Below the pieces are notes generated by a model. It made no database searches and had not been told where the DNA came from. It was given only the letters and a program-made list of their open reading frames with translations. Below are positions 48,208 to 60,608 of a DNA stretch of 64,000 bases, in pieces (the stretch's first letter is position 1; each line of letters opens with the position of its first letter). Source of the DNA: Puffinus mauretanicus (Eukaryota; Chordata; Aves; Procellariiformes; Procellariidae); NCBI GenBank assembly GCA_023333565.1, contig JAJKFH010002373.1:1-64000 (forward strand), written 5' to 3'. The translations under genes were made by a program, and so were the position numbers.

Positions 48208-51200
48208 CAGGCTGCCAGCCTGAGAAAAAACCTGTATTATTTCTCAACCTGTACTTTTGAAAAGTCAATACCTAGCAGGTGTTTTTTTCCCTAGTGTATT
48301 TAAAGTATAACCAGTAAGTAAAATAGAGTATAGTTTATGCTAGGTGAGTTTAGCTGGTGGAAGGCAGGAGAGGGAAGGACCGATCTGTTCCTAAGATCTC
48401 TCAGCAATATGAAGGTAGGAATAGCTAGGAGGATTAAAACTCGGTGTTATTTTCTTTCAGTTATTGTTTGGAGAGAGGTCTTGCTGTTAGGTAATCTCTC
48501 AGAAGGGCTGGAGCTGGGAAATTGTCCAACTGACTGCGTGGTTTTGTTAGATTATGTTGGGGCTTGGGGTGATATAAGGCATCCTTTATTTGATTTTCTG
48601 GGAAAAGAAGGGAGAGGTTGATTTGTATTTCTGTTCTGAATTATTAAGTCATTTATTTTACTGTTGTGTCAGAAGTTCTCAGCTGAGATCACATCCTGTT
48701 TGGCAGGACAAAATAAAAATACATTGTCACAACTGCAGTGCCAATGGTTTTACAGTCTAAATCGCATGGTGATGTCAAACGACTTGCCTAAGGATAGAGA
48801 AGAGGTCGATGGCAGAAGTGCGCGCAGAGCTCCGACCTCAGGCTTTTGGTACTGGCCCACACTGTCTATTGAAAGTGGCTGATACTAGAAAAGGGGAGCT
48901 GCAGTCCCAGGCCTCAGATGCAGAGTTTCACTGGAGGTAATGGTGGCACCTCCCCCAGTTTGTATCCTTCCCTGGAAAATGATGGGTTTTTTAAATCCCC
49001 GGCTGCACCTGTTTCCCTCAGGCAGCTTTACTTACATATGCCAGCATATACATAAATCCTGCAGATATGTTCAGTAAGTTAAACTTTCTCCTTCCAGGGC
49101 TTTATTCCTACAGCTCTGCTCTTACCCAAGGTTTGGAGAACCAGCACTTTCCTGTGCTGGCAGCTGTGGTCTTCTGAATACGTGACTTCAAACTGCAGTG
49201 TATAAGCCTTATGGCTGCACTTTTTCTTCTAAAAGCCACTGCTGTTTGTCTAATAAAGTTTATTTCCTGTGGGAGAAATAGAAATGCCATGCTTCCTAGT
49301 GGAGATTTGTTTTTAAATTTTATTATGTTTTTGATAAGTAAACAATGCAAACTAAAACTTCTGTTTTAGCAAAGAACAATTTCTGTGCCAGACATTCTTC
49401 TGTACAGGTTGATGAAATACATTTCACAGCCATAATCCTCAGACACCTGGTACACCAATTCGCCGTTCCATTTAAAAATCCTGGCATTACTGTAATAACT
49501 GATGAAGCACTTATTTCAAGGATCAACGCTGAGGTTGTAGCTTCCTTGCTGTGTTTAATTAAGAAGATTACTTACCATTTGTCTACCTAAAATAATAGGA
49601 AGGGATCTCGTGCACTCTATTTCAGAAGCTGTTGGCCAAAGGCCAGTGACCTTTCAGTAACGATGGCCTCCGATGCTGTTAGGACCCCTCCCCTTCGAGC
49701 ATTGGGCAGATGATGATAATCTTCCCCTCCTCTCAGAGGAGAGAAAAAGCAGTAGGTGCCACGTTCTGACACTTTTATGACTCATTTCATCTCCGGGCTG
49801 ACAGAGCTATACAGACTGTTAAGCATTCCCTTTATAGGTCTCCCATTGTAATCAGAGTCTATTTTTAGTCTTTTTTTCTAAAAAGGAAAAATTAAGATCA
49901 AGGAAATTTAATGTGTTTTTACAATGACTCTCTGTGAAGAGAGTGGGGATTTTGTTTGGCTGCTGTCTTACCTTACTTTATTTTTCAGACCTGCCTGAGG
50001 ACACGAACTCAAGTAATGCGAATTCATGGGACAAATCGTTCAGTTGAATGAGAAATAGGGAGTCCCTCTGCACTCCTTCCCCACCCACACGTCCACTGTG
50101 CCGAGGGTTGCAAGGCTTTTGAACAATCAGACAGGTGACTTCCTCAGAAGTAGCCTGGCACCATGGCAGTGTGCGTGGGAGAGACGGCGGGGAGCAGGGG
50201 AGCCCTCCAAAGGAGCTGCTGCCTTTGCTGTGGAGAGTCCTGGGTAACTCACAAGCAGAATGTTGTGTTGGTTGTGAGCTGGAACGCAACATTGCCAGTG
50301 TGGCAGTTCACTCAGCAGCATGACTGTCCTGCCAAATGAGGGAAATAATAAACCAGCCTGGAGGGTCATGGTGTGCAGATCATGTTGCATTACAACTCTT
50401 GGAACTTAGTGTCCTTCTGCACCCTGGGCTGTTCGGGGTCTCGTATACGTGAGTCACATATGGTAACTTGACTGGTTTGCTTACATGAAGTGCTCAGAGC
50501 CTGCATGGGATGGCAGAGCTAGGGTGAAGCCTCTCGGTTCTTCTTGAAGGGGTCGTGAGTTTCTGCAGGGCAAGTCTAGGCTAGCATTTTTTTTTCACAG
50601 AAATATTGCATTTATGGTCCTGGCTTTGCAGTGTGGAGAAACAAAAACAAGTACAGTATGATGAATACGGTGGAAGAGGTGATGTTCTTCAGGGAGCAAA
50701 ATACATGGGAGACACCTTGCAGTTTCTAGCAAGGGAGTTTGTCATCTTTTAATTTTTACAAGTCTTTCTTGGTAGAATTTCTTACCAGTCTGACAAAACA
50801 ATATCTAACTGATACACGTCCCGTTACACCCCCTCTCTGCAAGGTACCTGCCAAAGAGAAAATGCACACTTGATTTTTAGGCAATGATTCTCATGCCGGC
50901 TGCCTAGTCCTGAACTGAGTTCTGGGGGAATTCCCTAATGGACAAAACATAAATCACCTTAATAGCTGAGCAACCCATCATGAACAAAAAGGGTGCCTTA
51001 GCTCCTGCACTTACAGATACAATGAAGTTGTAGAAAACTCTGAACAAAGCTGGTGTGGGTGGGAGGAGATGGGAAAGGGAGGAGGTGAGCTTGGAAGCTA
51101 TGCTGACAGATCACACATCCAGATTTCTTTTCTGAGGCCTCAATAATTATTCTAGGGACATGTTCCAGGAGTACATGATGGTCCTGTGCTGGATTTTGGT

Positions 51201-52359
51201 GTTTTGATGAAAATGTTGACTTGATATGTAATAACCCCCCCACACATTTCTGAAACAACAGGATTCAGTTTTTTGAGTCATCTTCTACAGTATTGCAAAG
51301 AATAGCGGGCAAAATTATGCCTGCTTAGCTGCACAGATATCAATAGGGTCACAGGATTTGCTGTTTTAGGAGTTTAAAGCTGGCCTAAGTGTCTCAAATT
51401 CTATGTGAACAGTGTTACATGTTGCATTCCTCTGCTGCCCCTCTCTTCAATATTTACTGCTGAAAAACAGTTAAGCAACAGAAACATTCTCACTTATTAC
51501 TTACTTGGTTACAGTATGCTCATCTTTTATATGAATTAAGATGTTTTGAAAACATGCTACATACTAGCTTACATTTTTTTTTAATAGAACTTCCTGTATA
51601 TATATAGATTTCTAGATACAAAAACCCTCCAAAATTGTGGACTTCTCTTGTTTGTACTTGAATAATGATTTTTGCTTCTTGAAATCTCAGGTAAGTATCA
51701 GCAGTATAAATGCTCAAAGACTCATACACTTCTCTGTTAGCCACCTGAAATGGCTCAGGCTTAATTCCATTTAAAAAAAGGTTGGAATGAGGGATACTTA
51801 AAAATTTGCTTCCTACAGTGAGTATTTGATCTGCTAAAATGTAAAAGACTCTATTTTTTGAGAAAATGCATTTACTTTTGAACATTTTTTAGCCATTTTT
51901 AATATTACTTACATTGTAATACAAAGGGTTTTTTTTGCATACCATGGTCCTGAATATTGAAGGTACAGTAACACTTTGGAATTAGATTCCAGCTTTTAAG
52001 AATAATACCTGGTTTTATTTGGTACTTCCCTCAGATTGCCCCAGGAAATTGCTGCCCCTCTTTCAGCAGCCCTCCTACCAATGTCACTTGTGCTGGTGAC
52101 ACAGGCTCTTACAGCCCTGCTCATGCTATTCCCAGTAATCAGCAGTAAGCAGTAAGTGAACCTCAGCTGGATTGGCAGCTGTTTCCATGGTGCAGAGGGA
52201 GGGGAGGATCTTGCACTGTCCCCACTTAGTTCTCCTTCCTTAGGGGTCTGGAAACCGTTCTAGAAACCTGCAGCCCTTTCAGCCCTGTAAATGGGAACAC
52301 TGCAGCAGGCAGCTCCTTATTGTGATGCAGAAGCAAGGCCTTGGGTGCATACTTGAGGA
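48208..52359. other. Noncoding sequence with one multi-frame open segment
   Basis: About 4.1 kb of unique DNA. At 49345-49590 several frames on both strands are open at once; the plus-strand one has 81 codons. A minus-strand 121-codon frame lies at 51520-51885. None resembles a known protein. No repeat was recognised. Confidence 0.45.
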
Positions 52360-52983
52360 TTTCACAGAACCATTGAGGTTGGAAGGGACCTCTTGACATC
52401 CTGTAGTCCAATCTTCTTGCTCAATGCAGAGTCAACTACAGCAGGTTGACCAGGAGTGTGTGCAGTTGGCTTTTGAATCTCTCCAAGGATGGAGACTCCA
52501 CAACCTCTTTGGGCAGCCTATGCCACTGCTCAGTCTCCCTCACAGTAGAAAAGTGTTTTCTTGTGTTCAGATTGAATTTCTTTTTTTCAGCTTGTGCCCG
52601 TTGCCTCTTGTTTTATCAGTGGGCACCACTGAGAAAAGTCTGTCTCCCTCATCTTCCTTCCCTCCCTCCGTCCCATCAGGTATTTATGCACATTGATAAG
52701 ATCCCCTGGAGCCTTCTCTTCTCCAGGCTGAACAGCCCCAGCTCTCTCAGCCTCCCCTCATACCAGAGATGCTCTGGTCCTATAACCTGAGTGGCCCTGC
52801 GCTGGACTTGCTTCAGTATGTCCATCTCCCTTTTGTACTGGGGAGCCCGGAACTGGACACAGCACTCTAGATGTGGCCTCACCAGTGCCAAGTGGAGGGA
52901 AGGGTCACTCCCTTGACCTGCTGGTGGTGCTTTTCCTAATGAAACCTGGAAGACTGTTGTCTCCTTTGCCCTGAGGGTGCATT
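52360..52983 (-). mobile_element. Truncated CR1 LINE, reverse strand
   Basis: From an eroded 3' tail (TTCACAGAACCATTGAGG at the left) through the C-terminal RT region, to a 5' truncation near 52983. The minus-strand frame at 52676-52891 keeps the [13 protein letters not shown] and RVQRRAT blocks, but other parts are shifted in frame. It is related to the 20285 type, and more decayed. Confidence 0.9.
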
Positions 52984-55656
52984 AGATTTGTTGTTTCATA
53001 CTTGAAAAGCAGCACCAGCCTGAGCACAGGAAGACCTGCCCAGTAGTCAGTCCTCTGACCAGCTGTTGAGAAAGCTGTTCCATGGAGTTGAAAGCATATT
53101 CTGCAATGTGAGCTGATTTCCAAATGCAGTAGGGCTTACGCTCATTCATCTTGCTGTCAGGACACTCCACACAGCACGGAAAGCAGCTCAGCAAGCAGAA
53201 TATAAGCCCCAGGTGGCAAAGCCTGAGAAATGAGTTAAATATAACTCTATGAAATAGCCTTAATGGCCATCGCAAATAGGACTCTTATGTTAGCCTGAGA
53301 GATGATTATGTTTGGGTTTTTTCCTCCTTTTTTAGTAGCTGTCTATGAGACAAAATATATATTCTTCAATTTAAAATGTAAAGAAAGAGAACCATACACG
53401 TGGAAGCAGATTGCTTTTCCTGGCAACTAATGAACTCAGGATTCTTCTTGTCTGCAACTCAGCCATGCACACACTTACAGATGTATTGTCATTACTGACT
53501 TGAGCACCTTTCCATCGCCTATAGTAAAAATAAAAGTGGTGTATGAAGGCCTCTGTCCTCACACACTTCCCTGCTTCCTGAGATCAGAAGTGTAAGTCTT
53601 CTAACATTGCTACTTATTCGGGAAAAGAAGGAAATGGCAGCATAAAACATACTAACCTTTTCTGATATTAAAAATTTTGGCACCTTTTAAGATGCAACAG
53701 ATCTTTATGTCCTGAAGATGACTATTTGGGACTCTTTGCAACAGAATTAATGGAGTGTGGGCCTTCTGCAGTTTCAGGGCATCACTGCCAAGTTCCTCTT
53801 TAGAGAAAATTCACTTGCCTGTGTAATACTTCTGCTTCTGTTAATTTTTTTCAAGTTAATGTAATATATATGGTGTTTTCTCACTGCCATGAAAAGATCC
53901 CACCAAGGTTTTTTGACCTGATGCCTTTATAAAATGAACAAACATTTCATTTTTTAAGGTAACCTGGAGCTGCAGCCACTATAACTCAAGATATAACTGA
54001 TCTCTTCTCTGTTTCTAGCTGTGGTCTCCACCAGTAATTATGATACATACAGGAATTAAAAAAAATCTCAAATCTTATCTTAAGTTAAAGTTAGTTTACT
54101 GAGTAGCAGGAATGATGTAGTAGAATTTTTAAGTTGTGCTTTAACATAACTAATAGAGAAAAAAGAATAGAAAAAATAAAAAATATTTAAGGGAAAAAAA
54201 TAACATGTAGGAGAAAAAAATGTAATGACTGTCATAACAGAGGACCTGACAAACAAATTATAAATAATTTTCAGTAGTGAGATTATGGTTGTTTAAGAAC
54301 TTGATTTGTCCTAATGTGGTCCAGACTTCTCTGAGCAACTAAAAGTATGATGCAGTCATACAGAAATGTGGCTAAATACAGAGCCTTTTTTCAAAGGCTT
54401 AGTTTGTGTTAAAGCGTTATAAAAACAATTGAGGTTTTCCATGTGAACTGACTAAGTAGTCTTAAAATATTATCCTTTAACTCAGTTCTCAGCCCAGAGG
54501 GACTGATTTATGATGAGGGATGGATCTATGCTTGGAATATATGAAGAGCCCACCATGGGAAAAGCCTTAGAGAGCACCAAGCTGGGAAAGGGTAAACGAG
54601 ACAATACCAGGATTTCAAGTCAGCTGTCAACTTACTGATGAGAAGAGCCTTCAGCCTATGGGAAATGGTTTGATATTAATAACCTATAATTGAAATACAA
54701 CCTTCAGCAAAGTCTGGTCTGTTCTTAGTTTCAGAATTTAAGTGGTGAGAACATCGGTTGTTTATTGGCAAATAATAGCTGGTTTAGACTTTAAAACTGA
54801 GAAGAGTTTTCTGCTTAGATTGCCTCTGCTGAATTAAAGTACCTTGGAAGCTCAGTTCTGAGGTAAAGGGTGATTGCTTATTACCTGTATGTTTACATGA
54901 GAGACTGTATGCCATAGCTGTTCTTGTCTGTGAGCTATATAAACGAGTGCCACATTGCTTCTAACTTCAGTTTTCTTCAGGATCAAGGAAGAGGAATTGA
55001 TCTAAGTGGGAAAAGAGAATTGGTTACAGATCGCTATGAACGGACTAATTTGGGAGATCACAGGCTGGATATAAAAGTGGTGAAGGGTAAATACTGCCCC
55101 TAAGAACCGTATTTGTGGAAGAACCATGTCAGTAAGCATTACCAATTTTGTCTAGATTGTGAGTGTCATGTATTTGTATTTTAGTTAGATTAGCTAGAGG
55201 ACACAATAAGCATTTCTGGTTCCTTTATGCCAATTTTATGCTGGCTTTGAGAAAATATACAATGGCTATTGGCATAGAGCACGTTGGTTCAAAATACCTT
55301 GAATAAATATAAAATAGAATGAATTACAAGGGTGCAGTATTTTTAATTCTGTATTAACAGCCTGAAAGTTGGACTTACAGTGCTGAAAAACTCTGGTCTG
55401 AAAACAGAGGCAGATTGGCATGTGGAGCTGAGGGACAGGGGATACACGCTGGGATATTTGGCAGCTTAAGCCCCGTGATAGCTAGTTGTCCAGAAGAAGG
55501 AAATTGTAAGTATGTGATATACAAGGTAGAAAGGTAGCCATAAAGAGAGGCATATTGATAGTGCTACCTCCCAATGTTAAATAATGGGGGAAATAGTAAT
55601 ATTAATGGAGATAGCCTTTGCACATTTGGCTGTAGGTGTCAGAACAGTCTGAAAAC
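52984..55656. other. AT-rich noncoding sequence
   Basis: About 2.7 kb of unique DNA, including an A-rich patch at about 54140-54225. No gene or repeat family was recognised. Confidence 0.5.
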
Positions 55657-55661
55657 CTCTG
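55657..55661. repeat. 5-bp target-site duplication (CTCTG), left
   Basis: CTCTG precedes the LTR and recurs at 56161-56165. Confidence 0.88.
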
Positions 55662-56160
55662 TGTGGTTGGTTGATCCTGGCTGGCAGCTGAGCCTCCACC
55701 CAGTTGCTCGCTCGCTCCCTCGCAGTGGGACGGGGGTGAGTATCAAAAAGGCAAAGCTGAGAAAACTCATGGGTCAAGATAAAGACAGTTTAGTAAGTGA
55801 AGGGGGAAGAATTAAAAAACCCAATGTGATGCAAAGGCAATCACAGCAGACTAATACCCAACCAGTCTCTGAGCAACAGCTGCCTTGGAAAAACTGTCCC
55901 CCAGCTTTATTGTTGAGCATGATGTTACATGGTAGGGAATATCTCTTTGGTCATTTTGGGCCAGCTGTCCCAGCTGTGTCTCCTTGCAAGCTCTTTTCCA
56001 CCCCTGACCTACTCAGAGTGCTAGCAGAGTGAGAAACAGAGAAGGCCTTGATACTGTGCAAGCAATAGCCAAAATATTATTGTTATCAACAAATATAAAG
56101 CTCAGCACAATACGGACTGCTGTGAAGAAAATTAACTCCAACCCAGCCAGACACAGTACA
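55662..56160 (-). mobile_element. Older solo LTR of the 9616/15206 family, reversed
   Basis: A 499-bp antisense LTR from TGTGGTTGGTTGATCC to CACAGTACA with perfect CTCTG duplications. It aligns with the copies at 9616 and 15206 around the poly(A) block (AAGATAAAGACAGTTTAG at about 55777) and the promoter. Each control box has decayed: the poly(A) signal reads ACTAAA (55789-55794), the CRE reads TAACATCA (55920-55927) and the CCAAT box reads CCAAA (55946-55950). The TATA box is also disrupted. A 152-codon plus-strand frame crossing it is antisense and meaningless. Confidence 0.9.
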
Positions 56161-56165
56161 CTCTG
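56161..56165. repeat. 5-bp target-site duplication (CTCTG), right
   Basis: Exact match to 55657-55661. Confidence 0.88.
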
Positions 56166-59100
56166 TTAAACAGACTATCAGTTGAAACCAGTACACAGGA
56201 TGGAGGAAAGGGCTGGTTATGCTGGAACAGCATGGCTGGAAGGAAATTCTGTGCATTGTGACACACACTTGGATGTGCCAAAATACTTAAGTTCTCTTGT
56301 AAATTCATTTAGAACAGCATTTTCTACACTACTTCACGGAAGGTGGGTTTCTTGCTTGTATAACAGCTTGTGGAACACAGTCCTTAGCCTTTCTCTGCAT
56401 TTTTCACTCACATCTGAGTCCACAAAAAGTGTATTTTTGAAAACTCTTTACTGGTGAAAGAATTGCTCCACTAGTAAATGCAAAAGTTACTGCTCTTCAT
56501 CATGTTGAGTGTAGCTTTAAATACAGTGAAGGACCCACTGTAGCCAGATCAGTGTTTGGTTTTCTTGTAGGCCTAATAAGAAATTCAGTTAATTGCCCAT
56601 TCCACATTCATGCTTTTCTGCAGGGTCACTGCTTGGTCAATGATTTGGACTGGTTTTGATGGATGCTTAAATATCTGCTTGGTAGGGGAGCGTTTATATT
56701 TATGTAACATGGTAGAGCAAAAGACCAAAGGGGATTTTTAGGTACTGAGAGAAGGTGAGTTGGACAGGTGGGTGGACACATACATGTGTTGTTGGGTTTC
56801 AGGTGTGCACAGCCTTTACTCGTGGTAGCTCGGAGAGAAGGGCAGACTGAATGTAGGGCAGTTTTTACCTGCCTGTATAGATTTCTCTCCTAACATAAAG
56901 CTCAGCATCGCTTTCCCCAAGCCAAAGGGGATCCTAGAAAACTTTGACAACATGTGAAATTTCCAAAATGTCCACCTCTCTTCTTAGATGCCACTTTTGT
57001 AACTAGAAATTCCTGCTTACATCCGTCCTCAGTCCTTGTGAGGCACTGGTACAGGTTGGTCACAGGGACAACGAGAACCCCTCCTCATCCCATCCTCAGA
57101 GGCCCCAAAACCCTTCCCTACACTGGTAGTTGGGTTGTTGCTATGGAGAGTGTGGGATCCCGATGGAGGCAATCCAATCCTTGGGGAGCAACAGAAATTT
57201 CTCCTGGTGGCCAGACGGGTGGTGCAGTTTAAGAGCAAGAAGCAGCCGAGAACATCCAGAAAAAACAGATGCTTCCAGTACAGAAGCAACCTCTGCCACT
57301 CTTGGATGGGAACAAATTGGGACGATGTTTCTGCCTCAAGGAGTTGGCAAGGCAAGGCCTGAGCCTCTCTCTGGGGAGCTATGGATTTGGTGTTTTGGCA
57401 GAGCAAGAGAAGAGTTGATCGGCTCATGAAACAGAAGGCTGGACAACGGATCATATTGACAATCAGTATTTGTCACTTTCCTAAAATGACTGGTTGATAA
57501 GACTTGAAATCTGACAAAAATATGAAACTCAAACCCACAAGAACAACTTTCCTGAAGTCAGCTGTCCCTCTGTAGTTGCACATCTGCTTTTATGTGCAGA
57601 GAGTAATACTTCTGCACAGGATTAACCATTTGAGGGATACTTTTACACAGAACTAACATTCATTATTACTTCTTCTCCTTGCACAACTGTCTGTTAATAT
57701 CCTGGTTTGTATGTGCACATGTTATAGTTTGAGAATAACTATTTGTTTCTCCACATTCATTCTAACAGAGAATATTCATTATTGCAATTTAAAAAAGCCT
57801 AATTTGAGATACCTCAGAATGTAACAATTACACTTCCTTTCACTTTTTTTTCAAAATGTTGACACTTTTGAATTTGGATTCCAAAGGGAAATTTCTAGGA
57901 TGAGAGAAGTGTGAGGTTTCTGACATACTTCTCCTATGCGTGATTTTTCTAACAAGTATTCATTGTGTAGCCTTCGCAACAACAGCAGTGAATGAATTCC
58001 ATTCTAATTTGGAAAAAAGAGTAAAGTGAGGGTGATACCCACAAAGTATTCTAGAAGAAAATGGATAAAAGAGAATGAAAACTTTTTATTTCATTATAAT
58101 GAATAATCCATCTAAGGGTGATGAAATTGTGCTCTTATCTTACACAAGAAGGAAAACATATGGCTGAAGGTAAATTGTAAGATACGAAAAGGTTGAATTT
58201 AGTTTAACATTTATCTTGTAGACCAAGGTCTTCGAAAGTCAACAGATATCTCTCCGCTCTGGTGAGGAATTTAGATTTCCCTGGACCTCTATATCCTTTG
58301 AATTCTGCAGCGATACAGATACATATGTTTTAGTTTGGCTGGCAGTCATGGTAAAACTTGCCAGATGATAGTTACATAATTTATACAATGCTTTCAACCA
58401 CTCCACTTTCTTTATTATCAGAAAATAAACCCACCTTTAAATATACGAATTGGGAAATAGATGTTGTGTAGGAAATAACTGATTTTTGTCCTTTGATGAC
58501 CCAGGACCATGTATGTGTTGAGAAGTGAGCATGGCTCCTGCCTTTAAAGTGAAGGGAGATGGATTGTTTTCCTGGATTCTCTAGCTGCTTTTATTCTTAA
58601 CAAGCATGCCTTAAATCTTTTTATCTATGCTTCACTATCATAAGGCAAGCTGAATATTGTGCCATCAGCACAAGCTCTACTGACTTCTAAACAGCAGTAC
58701 AAGCCTTTTGAAGTCCACATCAAAGATGCCATCTGCTAATAGCGGTAGTCCTGCTTACAGTGTTCTCTGGGTTGTAACTAGACAAAAATTCAGTAGAAAC
58801 AATGGGGACTGGGCTTCAAACATTTTTGGTAAAAAGGGTCTATCTGCTAAATTAAAAAGGAAAAGAATTCCTGGGGGGATACACAAGCAGTGGCATTTGT
58901 GTATTGGTTCCTCTGAATGAGCAGGCTCACTCTTCATGTCTCCTTCAATGACATAAACCTAAAACAGTCAATAACCTGCTTGGAAGTTTTGTTTAAGTTT
59001 TCCTTTTCGTCCTACTCTATCAGCTTTTCCCTGGCTCTAACACAAAATTTATTTTGCTCTGTTTTGCTGTTTATTTGCCTGCCAGTATATACCTTTTATA

Positions 59101-59470
59101 TTGTGTTTCCCACACAGTTATAATAAATGAAGTACTTCCCTCTTTCATGCTTTTAAAACACACATTATTTCAGTAGCATTGTCATCAATGCTTTAGTGAT
59201 ATGTGACTAACTCTGGTGAGTTACTTTTTCCTTAAAGTGAGTTTTTGTTTGCTTGTATAACAAGGCTTTCTTAATGGAAACAGGAATAAATAAAGCAAAT
59301 GTTCTGACATTGGTCTGATACTATAAACACTCATTCTCTTCCCATGGGTTATTAAGGGAAGCTACCTCCCTGACCAGTTAGATCTTTCAGTTAGTTACTA
59401 AAATCCCACTAAAATGGAAATGCAGGTAGAATTGTTCTGTTTCATAGGACTCCCCTGTTTCCACCGAGCC

Positions 59471-59504
59471 TTTTATTTATTTATTTATTTATTTATTCAT
59501 TTAT
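59471..59504. repeat. (TTTA)n microsatellite
   Basis: About eight tetranucleotide units, the last interrupted by C (TTCA). Confidence 0.88.
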
Positions 59505-60562
59505 TATCCATTCATTTCAAGTTATGTAAAACAATCTTTTGAAACCTTGTTATACACATAGCAATGAAAAATGGGATAACAGTACTATGTACCACACTTT
59601 GAAATATGTTTATTTTAAAGTGAACTCTTGTTCCTTCTCAGAAAGCCTACTCATCCTGAATACATAAGCTAGGCAGAAAACCCCAAAGAAAATTATGCAA
59701 TAAAAAGAAAATAAATTGAATTATTTCAAAGAGCAGATCTTGTTACTATCTTTCTCTTTCATCTCTCAAATTCTCCATGACTTAACCTAATTTCTCAATG
59801 TCTGATTCTTGCCTGGCATTACACTGGAGTGGACAGAGAGTACATCAAATACCATCGTTAACTTCAGCTGTGCTCTATGTATGAAAGGATCTTCTTGTAG
59901 GAGCTCTACAGAAGCCTGGCGGGAGCTTAGGCACTATATCCACAGCTCCAAAGAGAGACTCAGGCCTTCTATTGCCAACTCCTTGAGGCAGAAACACTGT
60001 CCCAATTTGTTCCCACTCAAGAGCGTCAGAGGCTGCTTCTGTACTGGAAGCAATTTGAGATTGCCTCTAGGGATATTAGTCCATGTCAAAGACCTTGTAA
60101 CAAGCTGGCCTTTCTGGACATCTAATAAGCTTTATTTTTTCTCATCGGTACTAGTATTTCCATTCTATGTTTAATGCCATGTATCTGCCCATATGTGGGC
60201 ACAGAACTGAGGGGATTGTATTTTAGCCATAGCATTCTGCAATAATTTCAGCTTATGCGCCTGTGTCTTCAACTCGTTTATCTCTTGTCCTGGTGTCCTT
60301 ATGACAACAAAAAAAAATCCGTACTTTACAGAAAAAGCAAGACCTAAAATCCTTTAATTTTTAGAGAATGCCCCTTTAGTCTCTTACTGAATCCCCAAAT
60401 GAAGCAAAGGATAAGCCAAATTAAAATTAACTGAGTTACTGAAAAATACTTAAAAAAGGTACCCAGGCAATTCGGTCAAGGATGACACTGACAGAAAGAA
60501 GGTACAAGCCTCACCACCATGTGAAAAGAAGCTGGTGACATTGTCTTACGGGACAGGGGAGA

Positions 60563-60608
60563 GAAGCTGAGGATCACAGGCAATGGAAGCTGAGGATCAC
60601 AGGCAATG
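60563..60608. repeat. 23-bp perfect tandem duplication
   Basis: A 23-base unit (GAAGCTGAGGATCACAGG then CAATG) occurs twice with no gap: 60563-60585 and 60586-60608. The copies are identical. Confidence 0.9.

Noticed and set aside
55574..56032. Plus-strand open frame of 152 codons
   Set aside because: It runs antisense through a solo LTR and shows no protein resemblance.
57029..57454. Minus-strand frame of 141 codons in a GC-richer patch
   Set aside because: Frames on both strands are open at once, which points to composition; no known protein is recognised.
60187..60200. Palindrome GCCCA-TATG-TGGGC
   Set aside because: Too short and isolated to be assigned a role.
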